Source: Clostridiales bacterium (lineage in GTDB: Bacteria; Bacillota; Clostridia; Oscillospirales; Oscillospiraceae). From it: 39,663 nt of DNA. A program made the position numbers and the translations under genes. The number at the start of each line of letters is the position of its first letter. The first letter of the stretch is position 1. The notes under the pieces were generated by a model. The model worked only from the letters and a program-made list of their open reading frames with translations. It had not been told where the DNA came from and searched no databases. The DNA is taken from NCBI GenBank assembly GCA_020860385.1, contig JAJBUK010000022.1, forward strand, positions 1-39,663. The letters are read 5' to 3'. Positions 31,762 through 39,587 of the stretch are shown one piece after another.

Positions 31762-32871
31762 TCACAGCGCCTGTCCGTTCTGGAAGGGGATGCGCTCCTC
31801 CGTCTCCCGGTGGAACAGCAGCACCTTGGCGGGCTTCAGGGCGAAGCGCACCGTCTCGCTGGCCGTGTCCACCCGGCTCTCCGCGTTGATGATGGCCCGC
31901 ACCGTGGGGTTGTCCGCCTGGGGGTTCGTGGAGAGGATGCTGACATCCCGCCCCATCACCTCCACACCGGACAGGTGGCAATGCAGCGGCCCGTCCGGGC
32001 GCGGCACGAAGCCCTCCGGGCGGATGCCCACGGAGACCTCCTGATCGGCTACGCCGTCCAGGGTCAGCACAGCGTCCTCCCCGATGTACAGCCTGCCGCC
32101 TGCCACCCGGCCGCGGAAGGTGTTGATGGGGGGCGTCCCCAGGAACTTGGCTACGAACAGGTTCACCGGGTCGTCATAAATCTCCTGGGGCCTGCCGATT
32201 TGCTGGGCCACCCCCTGCTTCATCACCACGATTTCGTCGGAGATGCTCATGGCCTCGTCCTGGTCGTGGGTGACAAAGATGGTGGTGATGCCGGTCTGTT
32301 TCTGGATGCGGCGGATCTCCTCCCTGGTTTGCAGCCGCAGCCGGGCGTCCAGGTTGGACAGGGGCTCGTCCAGCAGCAGCACCTTGGGCATCTTCACCAT
32401 GGCCCGGGCGATGGCTACCCGCTGCTGCTGGCCGCCGGACAGTTCATTGGGCTTCCGGTCCATCAAATCCTCGATTTGCACCAGCCGGGCCGCCTCCTGA
32501 GCCCGCTTGTCCATCTCCGCTTTGGACAGCTTGTCCTTCCCCTTGAAGTTTTGCAAGGGGAACAGGATGTTTTCCCGCACCGTCAGATGGGGGTACAGGG
32601 CGTAGTTCTGAAAGACCACCCCCACCCCCCGGTTCTCCGGGGGAAGGTTGGTGACATCGTCCTCACCGAAATAAATCTTCCCGGCGGTGGGGGTTTGCAG
32701 GCCGCAAATCATAAACAGGGTGGTGCTTTTCCCGCAGCCGGAGGGCCCCAGCAGGCCCACCAGCTTGCCGTCCGGAATCTCAAAGGTCAAATCATTCACC
32801 GCGGTCACTTCGGCAGACTTCCTGCCCCGGGCCGGGAACTGCTTCGTCAGGTGCTCCAATACAACCTTCAT
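31762..32871 (-). CDS. ABC transporter ATPase, MsmK/UgpC/MalK type
   Basis: A 369-aa ATPase that powers the sugar importer. It has Walker A GPSGCGKST (42-50), signature LSGGQQQR, Walker B VLLLDEP with the D-loop LSNLDA, and the switch histidine in VTHDQDEA. The C-terminal third (about 235-369) is the TOBE-like regulatory domain of CUT1 importers (VGIRPEGF and the final GxxVxxxxNPxA-type strands). AAGGA precedes the ATG. It is the first gene of the operon and has its own promoter. Having the ATPase within the operon, rather than sharing a distant MsmK, makes this a self-contained importer. Confidence 0.95.
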   Translation of the reverse strand: MKVVLEHLTKQFPARGRKSAEVTAVNDLTFEIPDGKLVGLLGPSGCGKSTTLFMICGLQTPTAGKIYFGEDDVTNLPPENRGVGVVFQNYALYPHLTVRENILFPLQNFKGKDKLSKAEMDKRAQEAARLVQIEDLMDRKPNELSGGQQQRVAIARAMVKMPKVLLLDEPLSNLDARLRLQTREEIRRIQKQTGITTIFVTHDQDEAMSISDEIVVMKQGVAQQIGRPQEIYDDPVNLFVAKFLGTPPINTFRGRVAGGRLYIGEDAVLTLDGVADQEVSVGIRPEGFVPRPDGPLHCHLSGVEVMGRDVSILSTNPQADNPTVRAIINAESRVDTASETVRFALKPAKVLLFHRETEERIPFQNGQAL

Positions 32872-32918
32872 CCTGGTTCCTTCCTTTTCTGTCAGTTCAG
32901 CTTCGGCTGATACCTTAT

Positions 32919-32947
32919 AGTATAAACGTTCTGCGCGGGAGAAACAA
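32919..32947 (-). promoter_or_regulatory. Sigma-A promoter of the ABC importer operon
   Basis: On the minus strand TTGTTT (32947-32942), 17 bp, TATACT (32924-32919). It lies in the gap after the AraC gene, which is on the same strand; the operon therefore has its own start besides possible readthrough. No copy of the TTGACG...GCAAT repeat lies nearby. Confidence 0.6.
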
Positions 32948-32972
32948 GGGCCAAATTGGGGGATTCCCTGCC

Positions 32973-33953
32973 TCAGTTCCCAGTTCCGCCCAGCCGCTTC
33001 CGGTACTGGGAGGGGGAGATGCCGTACTCCTTCTGGAAGGCCCGGTAGAAGGTGGAGTGGTCGGAAAAGCCCACCTGCTCCCCCACGGAGGTCAGGGGCT
33101 GACCCTCCAAAATCAGATTCTTCGCCGCAATCAGCCGCCGCTGGGTGACGAAGCGGTAAAAGCTGACCCCCAGCTTATTATGAAAAGTCTGCTGGAGGGC
33201 GCTCTGGCTGACCAGCAGAGCCTGGGCCGCCCCCTCCAGGGTGATTTTTTCCGCAAAATGGGTCTCCACATAGAGGGTGGCGTGGTCTACCAGCTCCCGC
33301 TGCTCCGGCAGGGCAGGCTCCGGCAGGGCAGGCTCCGGCCCATTGGGGGAGAGGGCCCGCATCATATCCACCATCAGCTGCATGGTATTGCCGTAGAGCC
33401 ACATCTGCCACCCAGGTTCTTCCCGCTCCGCCTTCTCGCAGCCCCGGCGGAAGGTGTCTTGCAAAAAGGCCCATTCCGTTCCGGCAGCGCGCAGGATGCC
33501 GGAGTTGTTGACCCGCTCCCTGATTTCCGGCCAGTTGGCGGCCATCTGCTCCTGGAAGGACTGGCTGACCCACAGCACATAGCGTCGGTAGGGGATGGGC
33601 ATGGCTTCGGGGAGGATGGGCCGGTGGCTGACGCCGGGGGGAATATAGATAATGTCCCCAGCGGCAACCCGGTACCGGTCGGCGCCGATGAGGTACTCAA
33701 TGTTCCCGGAGCGGCAGCAGAGCAATTCATAAAAGGTGTGGCTGTGAAGCTGGACATCGTCAGCGTCCGGGGAATAGCTGACATCCTCATGGGCGTCCAC
33801 AAAGGGGGAGTTCATCTCCATCTCCTGATAGAAATTTGCCATCCCGGTTGCATCGGCAAAGTCCTGCCTCGCCTGGCGTCTTTGCTGCGGGGACATGGCG
33901 TTCCACTGTCGGCTGTTGAAATCGGTGATTCGCTTCATTTCGGACAATTTCAC
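32973..33953 (-). CDS. AraC-family transcriptional regulator
   Basis: A 326-aa regulator. The N-terminal half is a cupin-like ligand domain (HSHTFYELLCCRSGNIEYLIG with metal-type His/Glu, then YRVAAGDIIYIPPG). The C-terminal 100 residues are the AraC double HTH: LEGAAQALLVSQSALQQTF, then VGEQVGFSDHSTFYRAFQKEYGISPSQYR. A linker (about 205-225) contains a perfect 15-bp tandem duplication, LPEPALPEPALPEQ. The frame is open to 34037, but the promoter at 33988-34016 lies inside that extension; GGGAGG nine bases before GTG 33953 sets the start. It lies between the ABC operon and the divergent symporter gene and probably controls the latter. Confidence 0.92.
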   Translation of the reverse strand: MKLSEMKRITDFNSRQWNAMSPQQRRQARQDFADATGMANFYQEMEMNSPFVDAHEDVSYSPDADDVQLHSHTFYELLCCRSGNIEYLIGADRYRVAAGDIIYIPPGVSHRPILPEAMPIPYRRYVLWVSQSFQEQMAANWPEIRERVNNSGILRAAGTEWAFLQDTFRRGCEKAEREEPGWQMWLYGNTMQLMVDMMRALSPNGPEPALPEPALPEQRELVDHATLYVETHFAEKITLEGAAQALLVSQSALQQTFHNKLGVSFYRFVTQRRLIAAKNLILEGQPLTSVGEQVGFSDHSTFYRAFQKEYGISPSQYRKRLGGTGN

Positions 33954-33987
33954 AAATCTGCGCCTCCCTGCGGCTTTGTTTTGTTCG

Positions 33988-34016
33988 ATTATACCACAGG
34001 CTTGACGGATTTGCAA
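33988..34016 (-). promoter_or_regulatory. Sigma-A promoter of the AraC gene
   Basis: On the minus strand TTGCAA (34016-34011), 17 bp, consensus TATAAT (33993-33988). Its -35 element is part of the first direct repeat, so the AraC protein may autoregulate. Confidence 0.75.
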
Positions 34017-34038
34017 TGTTTTTGACGTTTTTTGCAAT
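34002..34038. promoter_or_regulatory. Candidate AraC operator: tandem direct repeat
   Basis: TTGACG followed by GCAAT occurs twice: TTGACG-5-GCAAT at 34002-34017 and TTGACG-6-GCAAT at 34022-34038. The TTTGCAAT cores (34010-34017 and 34031-34038) are 21 bp apart, two turns of helix, as AraC-type half-sites usually are. They sit between the divergent promoters of araC and the symporter gene. Confidence 0.55.
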
Positions 34039-34066
34039 TTACTTTGCGTGCTTTTTAAAGCATAAT
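34038..34066 (+). promoter_or_regulatory. Promoter of the symporter gene
   Basis: TTTACT (34038-34043), 17 bp, CATAAT (34061-34066). The weak -35, directly next to the second repeat, fits an activator-dependent promoter. Confidence 0.55.
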
Positions 34067-34131
34067 AGAAAATGTCCTTGGATCTCCTTTACCGGTCATC
34101 CTTATCCTACATATCACAAGGAGGAATCACA

Positions 34132-35532
34132 ATGGCAGAAAAAACAAAAGAGAGACGCCTGACCATGAAGCATAAGGTAGGCTACGCCATGGGCGACCTG
34201 GGCGGCTGCATGACCTTTGCCCTGATGGGTGCCATGGTTACCCGCTACTACACCAACGTACTCCAGGTGGACACCGTTGTCCTGGCTGTTATGCTGCTGA
34301 TTTGGAACATCTGGGACGCCGTCAACGACCCGCTGATGGGCGCGTTGATGGACAAGATTTATTCCAAGAGTCATAACAAGCATGGGAAGTTCCGCCCTTG
34401 GCTGCTCCGTTCGGCTCCGCTGGTGGCCATCACGTTCATCGTATTCTGGACGGTGCCCACCTTCTTTGAGGGAACTACCATGCTGGTAGTGCTGTTCTTC
34501 TGCAAGATTCTGTATGAAGGCTGCTACACCATGTTCAACATCCCCATGGGCTCCATGCTTTCCGCTATGGCGGATGACGACGAAGAGCGCGCATCCCTTT
34601 CCTCCGCCCGGGGCTTTGGCTCCATGATTGGCAACGTGATCCCGCTGATCATCATGCCCCAGCTTCTCGCTACTTACGGCGACACTGCCGCGGCGTTCCG
34701 CATCGGCTCCATCGTCTGCGCAGGCATCGGCTTTGTGTTCTGCCTGCTGCACTACTTCTGGACGGAAGAACGCAACGTCTCTGACACGCCCAGCGAGGAG
34801 AGCAACAACGTCAAGTTCACGGACATCATCAACGTCTTTAAGGTCAACCGTCCCTTCCTGGCCCTGTGCATCCACGGCGTCTGCATCTGCACGATGCAGT
34901 ATGTCTCCAGCACCCTGGGGTCTTATATGTATTCCGACGTACTGGGCGATATTGGCATAATGTCTTATGCCAGCGTTCTCACCATGCCGCTGAGCATCAT
35001 CATTCTGATGGTCTGCCCCAAACTCTCCAAAAAGCTTGGTCTGATTCCTCTGATTCGCTATTCACTGCTCATCAGCTGCGGAATGTATGTGCTGCTGTTT
35101 GTGGCTCAGATGCTCTTCCCCGTGTCCGCCATTGTCTACATGGTCTGGAGCAGCCTGGCCTCTTCTGTGGGCGGCATCTCCATCTATATGCAGTGGGGCC
35201 TGGTGGCCGAAGCCATTGACTACAATGAGTATGTCACCGGTAAGCGCACCGAGGGTTCCATCTACGGCACCTTCAACCTGGCGCGGCGCATCGGCCAGAG
35301 CATCGGCAACTCTGCCGCCGTCCTCGCCCTGGGCTGGATCGGCTACGATGCCACTCTGGCAGTGCAGTCCGCTGGCACCATTGTGGGCATCAAAGCCCTC
35401 TGCGTGCTGGTGCCCGGCCTCTTCATTCTTGGCTCCTGGGCGGCATTCCGCTTTGTGTGGAACATCACCCCGGAGGTGCAGCAAAAAATTGCAGATTTTA
35501 AGGCGCAAAAGTTAGAAGGAGCGGCGAAGTAA
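34132..35532 (+). CDS. GPH-family sugar:cation symporter
   Basis: A 466-aa, 12-helix major-facilitator-type transporter of the glycoside-pentoside-hexuronide family (MelB/YicJ/UidB type). The N-terminal region KVGYAMGDLGGCMTFALMG and the NDPLMGALMD motif with downstream basic KHGKFRPW are characteristic. These carriers import glycosides or uronides with Na+ or H+. The frame is open from 34072, but the ATG at 34132 is seven bases after AAGGAGG and begins the conserved part. It is divergent from the AraC gene and followed, through an attenuator-like hairpin, by the creatininase-family gene. Confidence 0.93.
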   Translation: MAEKTKERRLTMKHKVGYAMGDLGGCMTFALMGAMVTRYYTNVLQVDTVVLAVMLLIWNIWDAVNDPLMGALMDKIYSKSHNKHGKFRPWLLRSAPLVAITFIVFWTVPTFFEGTTMLVVLFFCKILYEGCYTMFNIPMGSMLSAMADDDEERASLSSARGFGSMIGNVIPLIIMPQLLATYGDTAAAFRIGSIVCAGIGFVFCLLHYFWTEERNVSDTPSEESNNVKFTDIINVFKVNRPFLALCIHGVCICTMQYVSSTLGSYMYSDVLGDIGIMSYASVLTMPLSIIILMVCPKLSKKLGLIPLIRYSLLISCGMYVLLFVAQMLFPVSAIVYMVWSSLASSVGGISIYMQWGLVAEAIDYNEYVTGKRTEGSIYGTFNLARRIGQSIGNSAAVLALGWIGYDATLAVQSAGTIVGIKALCVLVPGLFILGSWAAFRFVWNITPEVQQKIADFKAQKLEGAAK

Positions 35533-35559
35533 AAGTATCCGACCGCTGAAGGCATGATT

Positions 35560-35597
35560 CAGCCCTGCGGCGGTCAGCGTCGCAGGGCTGTTTGATT
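35560..35597 (+). terminator. Intercistronic hairpin between symporter and creatininase-family genes
   Basis: CAGCCCTGCG (35560-35569) pairs with CGCAGGGCTG (35581-35590), followed by TTTGATT. An alternative pairing of GACCGC (35541-35546) with GCGGTC (35570-35575) would compete with it. It may terminate partially and lower expression of the downstream gene. Confidence 0.6.
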
Positions 35598-35630
35598 CCC
35601 TGTTATAAGTTAGAAAGGAGTGTTACAACA

Positions 35631-36479
35631 ATGGAGCTTCGCACACGAATCCTCCCCCGGATGCTCAACAGTGAGGTAGAGGAATATCTAAAGACCAATG
35701 ACATTATCATCGTGCCGGTTGGCACAGTGGAGATGCACGGCGGATTCCCCCTGGACAGTGAAACAGTCATCAGTGAAGCGTTTGCGCTGCGCATGGCCGA
35801 GGCCTGCGACGGCCTGGTGCTGACCGGCTTGCCTTACTTCTATGCCGGAGCCACCGCCAGCGGCCGGGGTACGGTGCAGGTCAGCATTCGTCAGGGTATC
35901 GACTACCTGGGCGCCATAGCGCGCAGCCTGTTGCGTCAAGGCTTCCGTCGGCAGATTTATTTGAGTTTCCACGGCCCGGCCCACATGACGATTTCACCTA
36001 TGGTGCGGGACTTTTTCGATGAGACCGGCGTCCCCATCCTGTATATGGATCTGGACTTGCAGATGACGGGCTCCTGCCGGGATCTGTTTACCTCTCTGGA
36101 CGATTTCCACGCCATCACCGTTGGCGCTTACCAGATAATGGGGCGGCTGGAGGATGTGCCGATGACAACTGCGTTCCAGCACAGCGAACCGCAGACCTGC
36201 GCTCCCTTTAACGACATCTTCGGCCTGGCCTATCAAAGCGCTTCTATCGGCTACTGCTTTGCTGACCCTAAGGATCATATGACCACCACTGCCATACCAA
36301 ATGCGGCCGTCCGCCAGCAGCTTGCAGACAAAGGGCAGGCTACCATAGAGGAATGGGTTCGCCGGATGGATATGCCTCATGTGGTGGCTCAGATGCGTGA
36401 CCTCAACGCATATACCGACGCAGTGGCGGAGGACCGGCCCTGGATGCCCAGCGCGTGGAACAACAGAAAGAACGGATGA
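35631..36479 (+). CDS. Creatininase-family hydrolase, divergent
   Basis: A 282-aa metallo-amidohydrolase of the creatininase fold, a family that opens cyclic amides or related rings and deformylates (creatininase, ArfB, the inosose hydrolase IolN, MftE). The first metal motif is kept: VPVGTVEMHGGFPLD with Glu34, His36 and Asp42. The usual NGHGGN is replaced by SFHGPAH (His114), and the HAGExETS motif by FQHSEPQT. Substrate specificity is thus likely different from known members. AAAGGAG precedes ATG 35631; the frame opens at 35592, but that start has no site. Between a sugar symporter and an esterase, it is probably the catabolic step after uptake; the substrate is unknown. Confidence 0.85.
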   Translation: MELRTRILPRMLNSEVEEYLKTNDIIIVPVGTVEMHGGFPLDSETVISEAFALRMAEACDGLVLTGLPYFYAGATASGRGTVQVSIRQGIDYLGAIARSLLRQGFRRQIYLSFHGPAHMTISPMVRDFFDETGVPILYMDLDLQMTGSCRDLFTSLDDFHAITVGAYQIMGRLEDVPMTTAFQHSEPQTCAPFNDIFGLAYQSASIGYCFADPKDHMTTTAIPNAAVRQQLADKGQATIEEWVRRMDMPHVVAQMRDLNAYTDAVAEDRPWMPSAWNNRKNG

Positions 36480-36532
36480 CAGGGTTGCCAACGCCATCAA
36501 AGTAGGCCGCCGTTCTCGCTGCCATTTACGCA

Positions 36533-36561
36533 TTGCAATAGGCGGCTCCTTGGTGTAATAT
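36533..36561 (+). promoter_or_regulatory. Promoter of the carboxylesterase gene
   Basis: TTGCAA (36533-36538), 17 bp, TAATAT (36556-36561). TTTACG and GCAAT around the -35 (36525-36539) resemble the AraC-region repeats, so the same regulator may act here. Confidence 0.6.
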
Positions 36562-36629
36562 AAAACCAAACTACAACGACACCGCGCAGCGTTGCGCTGC
36601 AAGACAATAAGAACAGGAGATGTATTGCA

Positions 36630-38003
36630 ATGGCAACGACCATCCAAACCCCCTGCGGCCCTGTGGCGGGTACAACCTGCCAGTGGCCGGGGGTCACCGC
36701 CTACAAAGGCATCCGCTACGCCACCGCCGGGCGGTGGGAGTATCCCGCCGTCGTCACCTACTGGGAGGGCACCTATGACGCCACCCAATACGGCGCGTGC
36801 AGCTACCAGCCCCGGGCCTTCTATGACGAGGCTCAGATGCCGGAGAAGGCGTTCTACTACAACGAGTTCCGCAAGGGCGAGCACTATGACTACAGCGAGG
36901 ACTGCCTCTTCCTGAACGTCTGGACGCCGGAGGACGCCGGACCGGACAGCAAGCTGCCCGTCCTCTTCTACATCCACGGCGGCGGCTTCACCGGCGGCTG
37001 CGGCCACGAGAAGCACTTTGACGGCCCTGTCTGGCCCACCAAGGGAGTCGTCGCCGTCACCATCAACTACCGCCTGGGCCCCATGGGCTTCGTCTGCCTG
37101 CCCGAACTGGCGGAGGAGAGCGGCCACACCGGCAACTATGCCATCTATGACCAGCTTGCCGCCCTGCAATGGGTGCATGACAATATCAGCGCCTTCGGCG
37201 GCGACCCGGCCAACGTCACCCTGATGGGCCAGAGCGCCGGAGCCATGAGCGTCCAGCAGCTGGTGCTCAGCCCCCTGACCAGGGGGCTGGCCGCCAAGGC
37301 GGTGATGTGCAGCGCCGGCGGCATCAACAAGATGTTCGACGTGAAGCCTGCCGCAGACAGCTATTCCTTCTGGCAGGCCGTGATGGAACGGGCCGGCTGC
37401 GCCGACCTGGCCGCCTTCCGCGCACTGCCGCCTGAAGCGCTGTTCGCCGCATGGCAGGCCGAGCAGAAGGCCCAGAAGGCTGCGGGTATGAACTGCGCCC
37501 CCTGTGTGGACGGGAGCCTGATTCCCTGCACCAATGCGGAGGGGGCCAAAGCGGGCAACGCCCTGAACATCCCCTATCTGGTGGGCTCCACCAGCGAGGA
37601 CATCGTGCCTCCCATCGTCTTTCAGATGGCAAAGGACTGGTGCCGCCTCCAGGCCGACCAGGGCAGGCAGCCCAGCTACACCTGGTTCTTCGACCGGCAG
37701 CTGCCCGGCGACGACTGCGGGGCTTGGCACTCCAGCGACCTGTGGTACTGGTTTGGCACCCTTGACCACTGCTGGCGGCCCATGACCGATCAGGATTGGC
37801 AGCTCTCCGGCGAGATGGTGGATTACCTGACCAACTTCGCCAAGTCCGGCGACCCCAACGGGGAAGGGCTGGTGGAGTGGCTGCCCATCAAGAAGGGACA
37901 GAGCAAGGTGCTTCGCCTGGGCCAGGCGGCCACCCACATGGGCGGCGTCAACATGGCCAAGCTGACCCACACCATGATGACCAAGCCCTCCGTCGGGGAG
38001 TAA
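36630..38003 (+). CDS. Type-B carboxylesterase
   Basis: A 457-aa alpha/beta-hydrolase that cleaves carboxylic esters. The catalytic triad is visible: Ser202 in GQSAGA, Glu323 in STSEDIV and His367 in WHSSD; the oxyanion loop is HGGGF at 116-120. It also has the EDCLFLNVW and INYRLGPMGF motifs of the family. No signal peptide is visible, so it acts in the cytosol, after uptake. It is shorter than the 500-600 aa of many members because of a trimmed C-terminal region. AGGAG lies about ten bases before the ATG. Its own promoter is present, and it closes the catabolic locus. The substrate is unknown. Confidence 0.93.
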   Translation: MATTIQTPCGPVAGTTCQWPGVTAYKGIRYATAGRWEYPAVVTYWEGTYDATQYGACSYQPRAFYDEAQMPEKAFYYNEFRKGEHYDYSEDCLFLNVWTPEDAGPDSKLPVLFYIHGGGFTGGCGHEKHFDGPVWPTKGVVAVTINYRLGPMGFVCLPELAEESGHTGNYAIYDQLAALQWVHDNISAFGGDPANVTLMGQSAGAMSVQQLVLSPLTRGLAAKAVMCSAGGINKMFDVKPAADSYSFWQAVMERAGCADLAAFRALPPEALFAAWQAEQKAQKAAGMNCAPCVDGSLIPCTNAEGAKAGNALNIPYLVGSTSEDIVPPIVFQMAKDWCRLQADQGRQPSYTWFFDRQLPGDDCGAWHSSDLWYWFGTLDHCWRPMTDQDWQLSGEMVDYLTNFAKSGDPNGEGLVEWLPIKKGQSKVLRLGQAATHMGGVNMAKLTHTMMTKPSVGE

Positions 38004-38032
38004 CGCCCGCGCCGGAACGCTTCGATAACTGC

Positions 38033-38070
38033 AAACAAGTAGGCCCCGCCATCGGCGGGGCCTACTTTGC
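38033..38070. terminator. Bidirectional terminator between esterase and EIIC genes
   Basis: A perfect 14-bp stem AAGTAGGCCCCGCC (38037-38050) with GGCGGGGCCTACTT (38054-38067) and a 3-base loop, flanked by GCAAAC and TTTGC, between convergent genes. Confidence 0.9.
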
Positions 38071-38131
38071 ATGCAATGTCATCGAACAGTTGATGACGTC
38101 GCCCTTATGGAATCGTGCGATACCCAGGCCA

Positions 38132-39208
38132 TTACCCTTCCAGCTTCAGGTCGTTCTCCTTGATCCAGCCCAGCTTCCGCTCCACTTCGCAGAAGAGGAC
38201 GGACAGCACAGCGGGCAGCACGAAGCAGATCAGAATCAGCCCCACCCAGTCAAAGGCGGTGATGGCGGCCTTCGTCCCCGCCTCGATGTCCGCCAGCCAG
38301 CCGGTGTAGACGCCGATCTGCCCCACAAAGCCGCAGGTACCCATGCCGGAGGACACCGGTGCGCCGTCCATGGTCAGCTTGAACACACAGGTGGCGATGG
38401 GGCCGGTGATGGCGGAGGCCAAGGTGGGGGGAATCCAGATGCGGGGGTTCTTAATAATGTTGGGCATTTGCAGCATGGAGGTGCCGATGCCCTGGCTGAC
38501 CAGGCCGCCCCAGCGGTTCTCCCGGAAGCTCATCACGGCGAAGCCCACCATCTGGGCGCAGCATCCGGCCACCGCCGCGCCGCCTGCCAGCCCGGTCAGG
38601 CCCAGCACGGAGCAGATGGCGGCGGAGGAGATGGGCAGCGTCAGCGCCATGCCCACCAGTACGGACACCACAATGCCCATCAGGAAGGGCTGCAAATCGG
38701 TGGCCCACATGATGACCTGCCCCAGGGCGCTGGCGGCCTTGCCGATGGGGGCGGCGATGAGGGCGGCCAGCCCTACGCCCACCAGGATGGTGACGCAGGG
38801 GGTCACCAGGATGTCGATTTTCGTCTCCTTGGAAACGGCCTTGCCGAACTCTGTCGCCACGATGGCGACGATGAGGACGGCCAGCGGGCCCCCCGCTCCG
38901 CCCAGGGCGTTGGTGGCGAAGCCCACCGGAATCAGGGAGAACAGCACCAGCCCCGGCGCCCCCAGGGAGTACCCGATGGCGGCGGCCATGGCCGGGCCGG
39001 ACATGGCGGTGGCGAAGCCGCCGATGGTGTAGCCGGTGCCGCCGATGTCGGCGGTCAGAAAGCCGATGTTAAACTGAGTACCCAGCGTGTTCAGGATGGT
39101 GCCGATGAGCAGAGTGCAAAACAGCCCTTGAGCCATGGAGCCCATGGCGTCAATGCCATACCGCTTCAGGGAAATGACGATGTTTTTCCGCTTTAAAAAT
39201 TCTTTCAT
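38132..39208 (-). CDS. PTS EIIC-family membrane protein (orphan)
   Basis: A 358-aa integral membrane protein of about eight to ten helices. The N-terminal KEFLKRKNIVISLKRYGIDAMGSMAQGLF and GGTGYTIGGFATAMSGPAMAAAIG match the PTS_EIIC_2 family (sugar-specific permease of the phosphotransferase system). No EIIA or EIIB gene is nearby, so it is either an orphan or not a phosphorylating PTS at all. The frame is open to 39280, but AAGGA nine bases before ATG 39208 and the promoter/operator at 39254-39308 fix the start. It ends 60 bp after the terminator shared with the esterase gene. The substrate is unknown. Confidence 0.85.
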   Translation of the reverse strand: MKEFLKRKNIVISLKRYGIDAMGSMAQGLFCTLLIGTILNTLGTQFNIGFLTADIGGTGYTIGGFATAMSGPAMAAAIGYSLGAPGLVLFSLIPVGFATNALGGAGGPLAVLIVAIVATEFGKAVSKETKIDILVTPCVTILVGVGLAALIAAPIGKAASALGQVIMWATDLQPFLMGIVVSVLVGMALTLPISSAAICSVLGLTGLAGGAAVAGCCAQMVGFAVMSFRENRWGGLVSQGIGTSMLQMPNIIKNPRIWIPPTLASAITGPIATCVFKLTMDGAPVSSGMGTCGFVGQIGVYTGWLADIEAGTKAAITAFDWVGLILICFVLPAVLSVLFCEVERKLGWIKENDLKLEG

Positions 39209-39253
39209 GCTCTTACTTCCTTCCCTTCCCCGGTGGCGGCGAAGAGTGGTATT

Positions 39254-39308
39254 CACCTGTCTTGACAGGTGTTGTGTCAATTATAGCCGCCGCGGCCCTT
39301 TCCGTCAA
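39254..39308 (-). promoter_or_regulatory. Promoter and operator palindrome of the EIIC gene
   Basis: On the minus strand TTGACG (39308-39303), 17 bp, consensus TATAAT (39285-39280). Just downstream of the start point lies an 18-bp sequence, CACCTGTC-TT-GACAGGTG (39254-39271), with perfect 8-bp arms, typical of a repressor operator. Confidence 0.75.
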
Positions 39309-39433
39309 GAAACAAATCGGCAAAAAACGGCGGAAGTTTGAGGTGGATACTGGTGGTTTGCCCGAAAGAAGGGTAGCAGGGCGCATTCCTTGCGCTGCAA
39401 TTTAAGGGCCTGGGGCGGGGAATGTTTGCAGCA

Positions 39434-39587
39434 CACCCCTCCACCGGCCGTCGCCGGTTCCCCTCCCCTTTCAGAGGAGGCAGAAAGTTGTTGTAACCGC
39501 TACGTCATTGACTCCGCCGTCAAGCGGCATTTCCGCTGCGCTCCCCACCCTGAAAGGGGAGCTGTCAGCGAAGCTGACTGAGGGGTG
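39434..39587. repeat. Palindromic intergenic repeat element of 154 bp
   Basis: Outer arms CACCCCTC (39434-39441) and GAGGGGTG (39580-39587), and inner arms CTCCCCTTTCAG (39463-39474) and CTGAAAGGGGAG (39550-39561) are exact inverted repeats. Within them are smaller hairpins ACCGGC/GCCGGT (39443-39458) and GTCAGC/GCTGAC (39564-39578). This arrangement is a common non-coding element in Oscillospiraceae genomes (REP/MITE-like). Nothing coding was seen from 39309 to the end of the window; the last 75 bp are A/T-rich. Confidence 0.65.

Noticed and set aside
33954..34037. N-terminal extension of the AraC protein to 34037
   Set aside because: It contains the araC promoter itself (TATAAT 33988-33993) and has no ribosome site.
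36630..38003. Drug- or plant-specific esterase (for example feruloyl or glucuronoyl)
   Set aside because: The triad shows only the general type-B esterase family; nothing in the sequence specifies the acyl or alcohol group.
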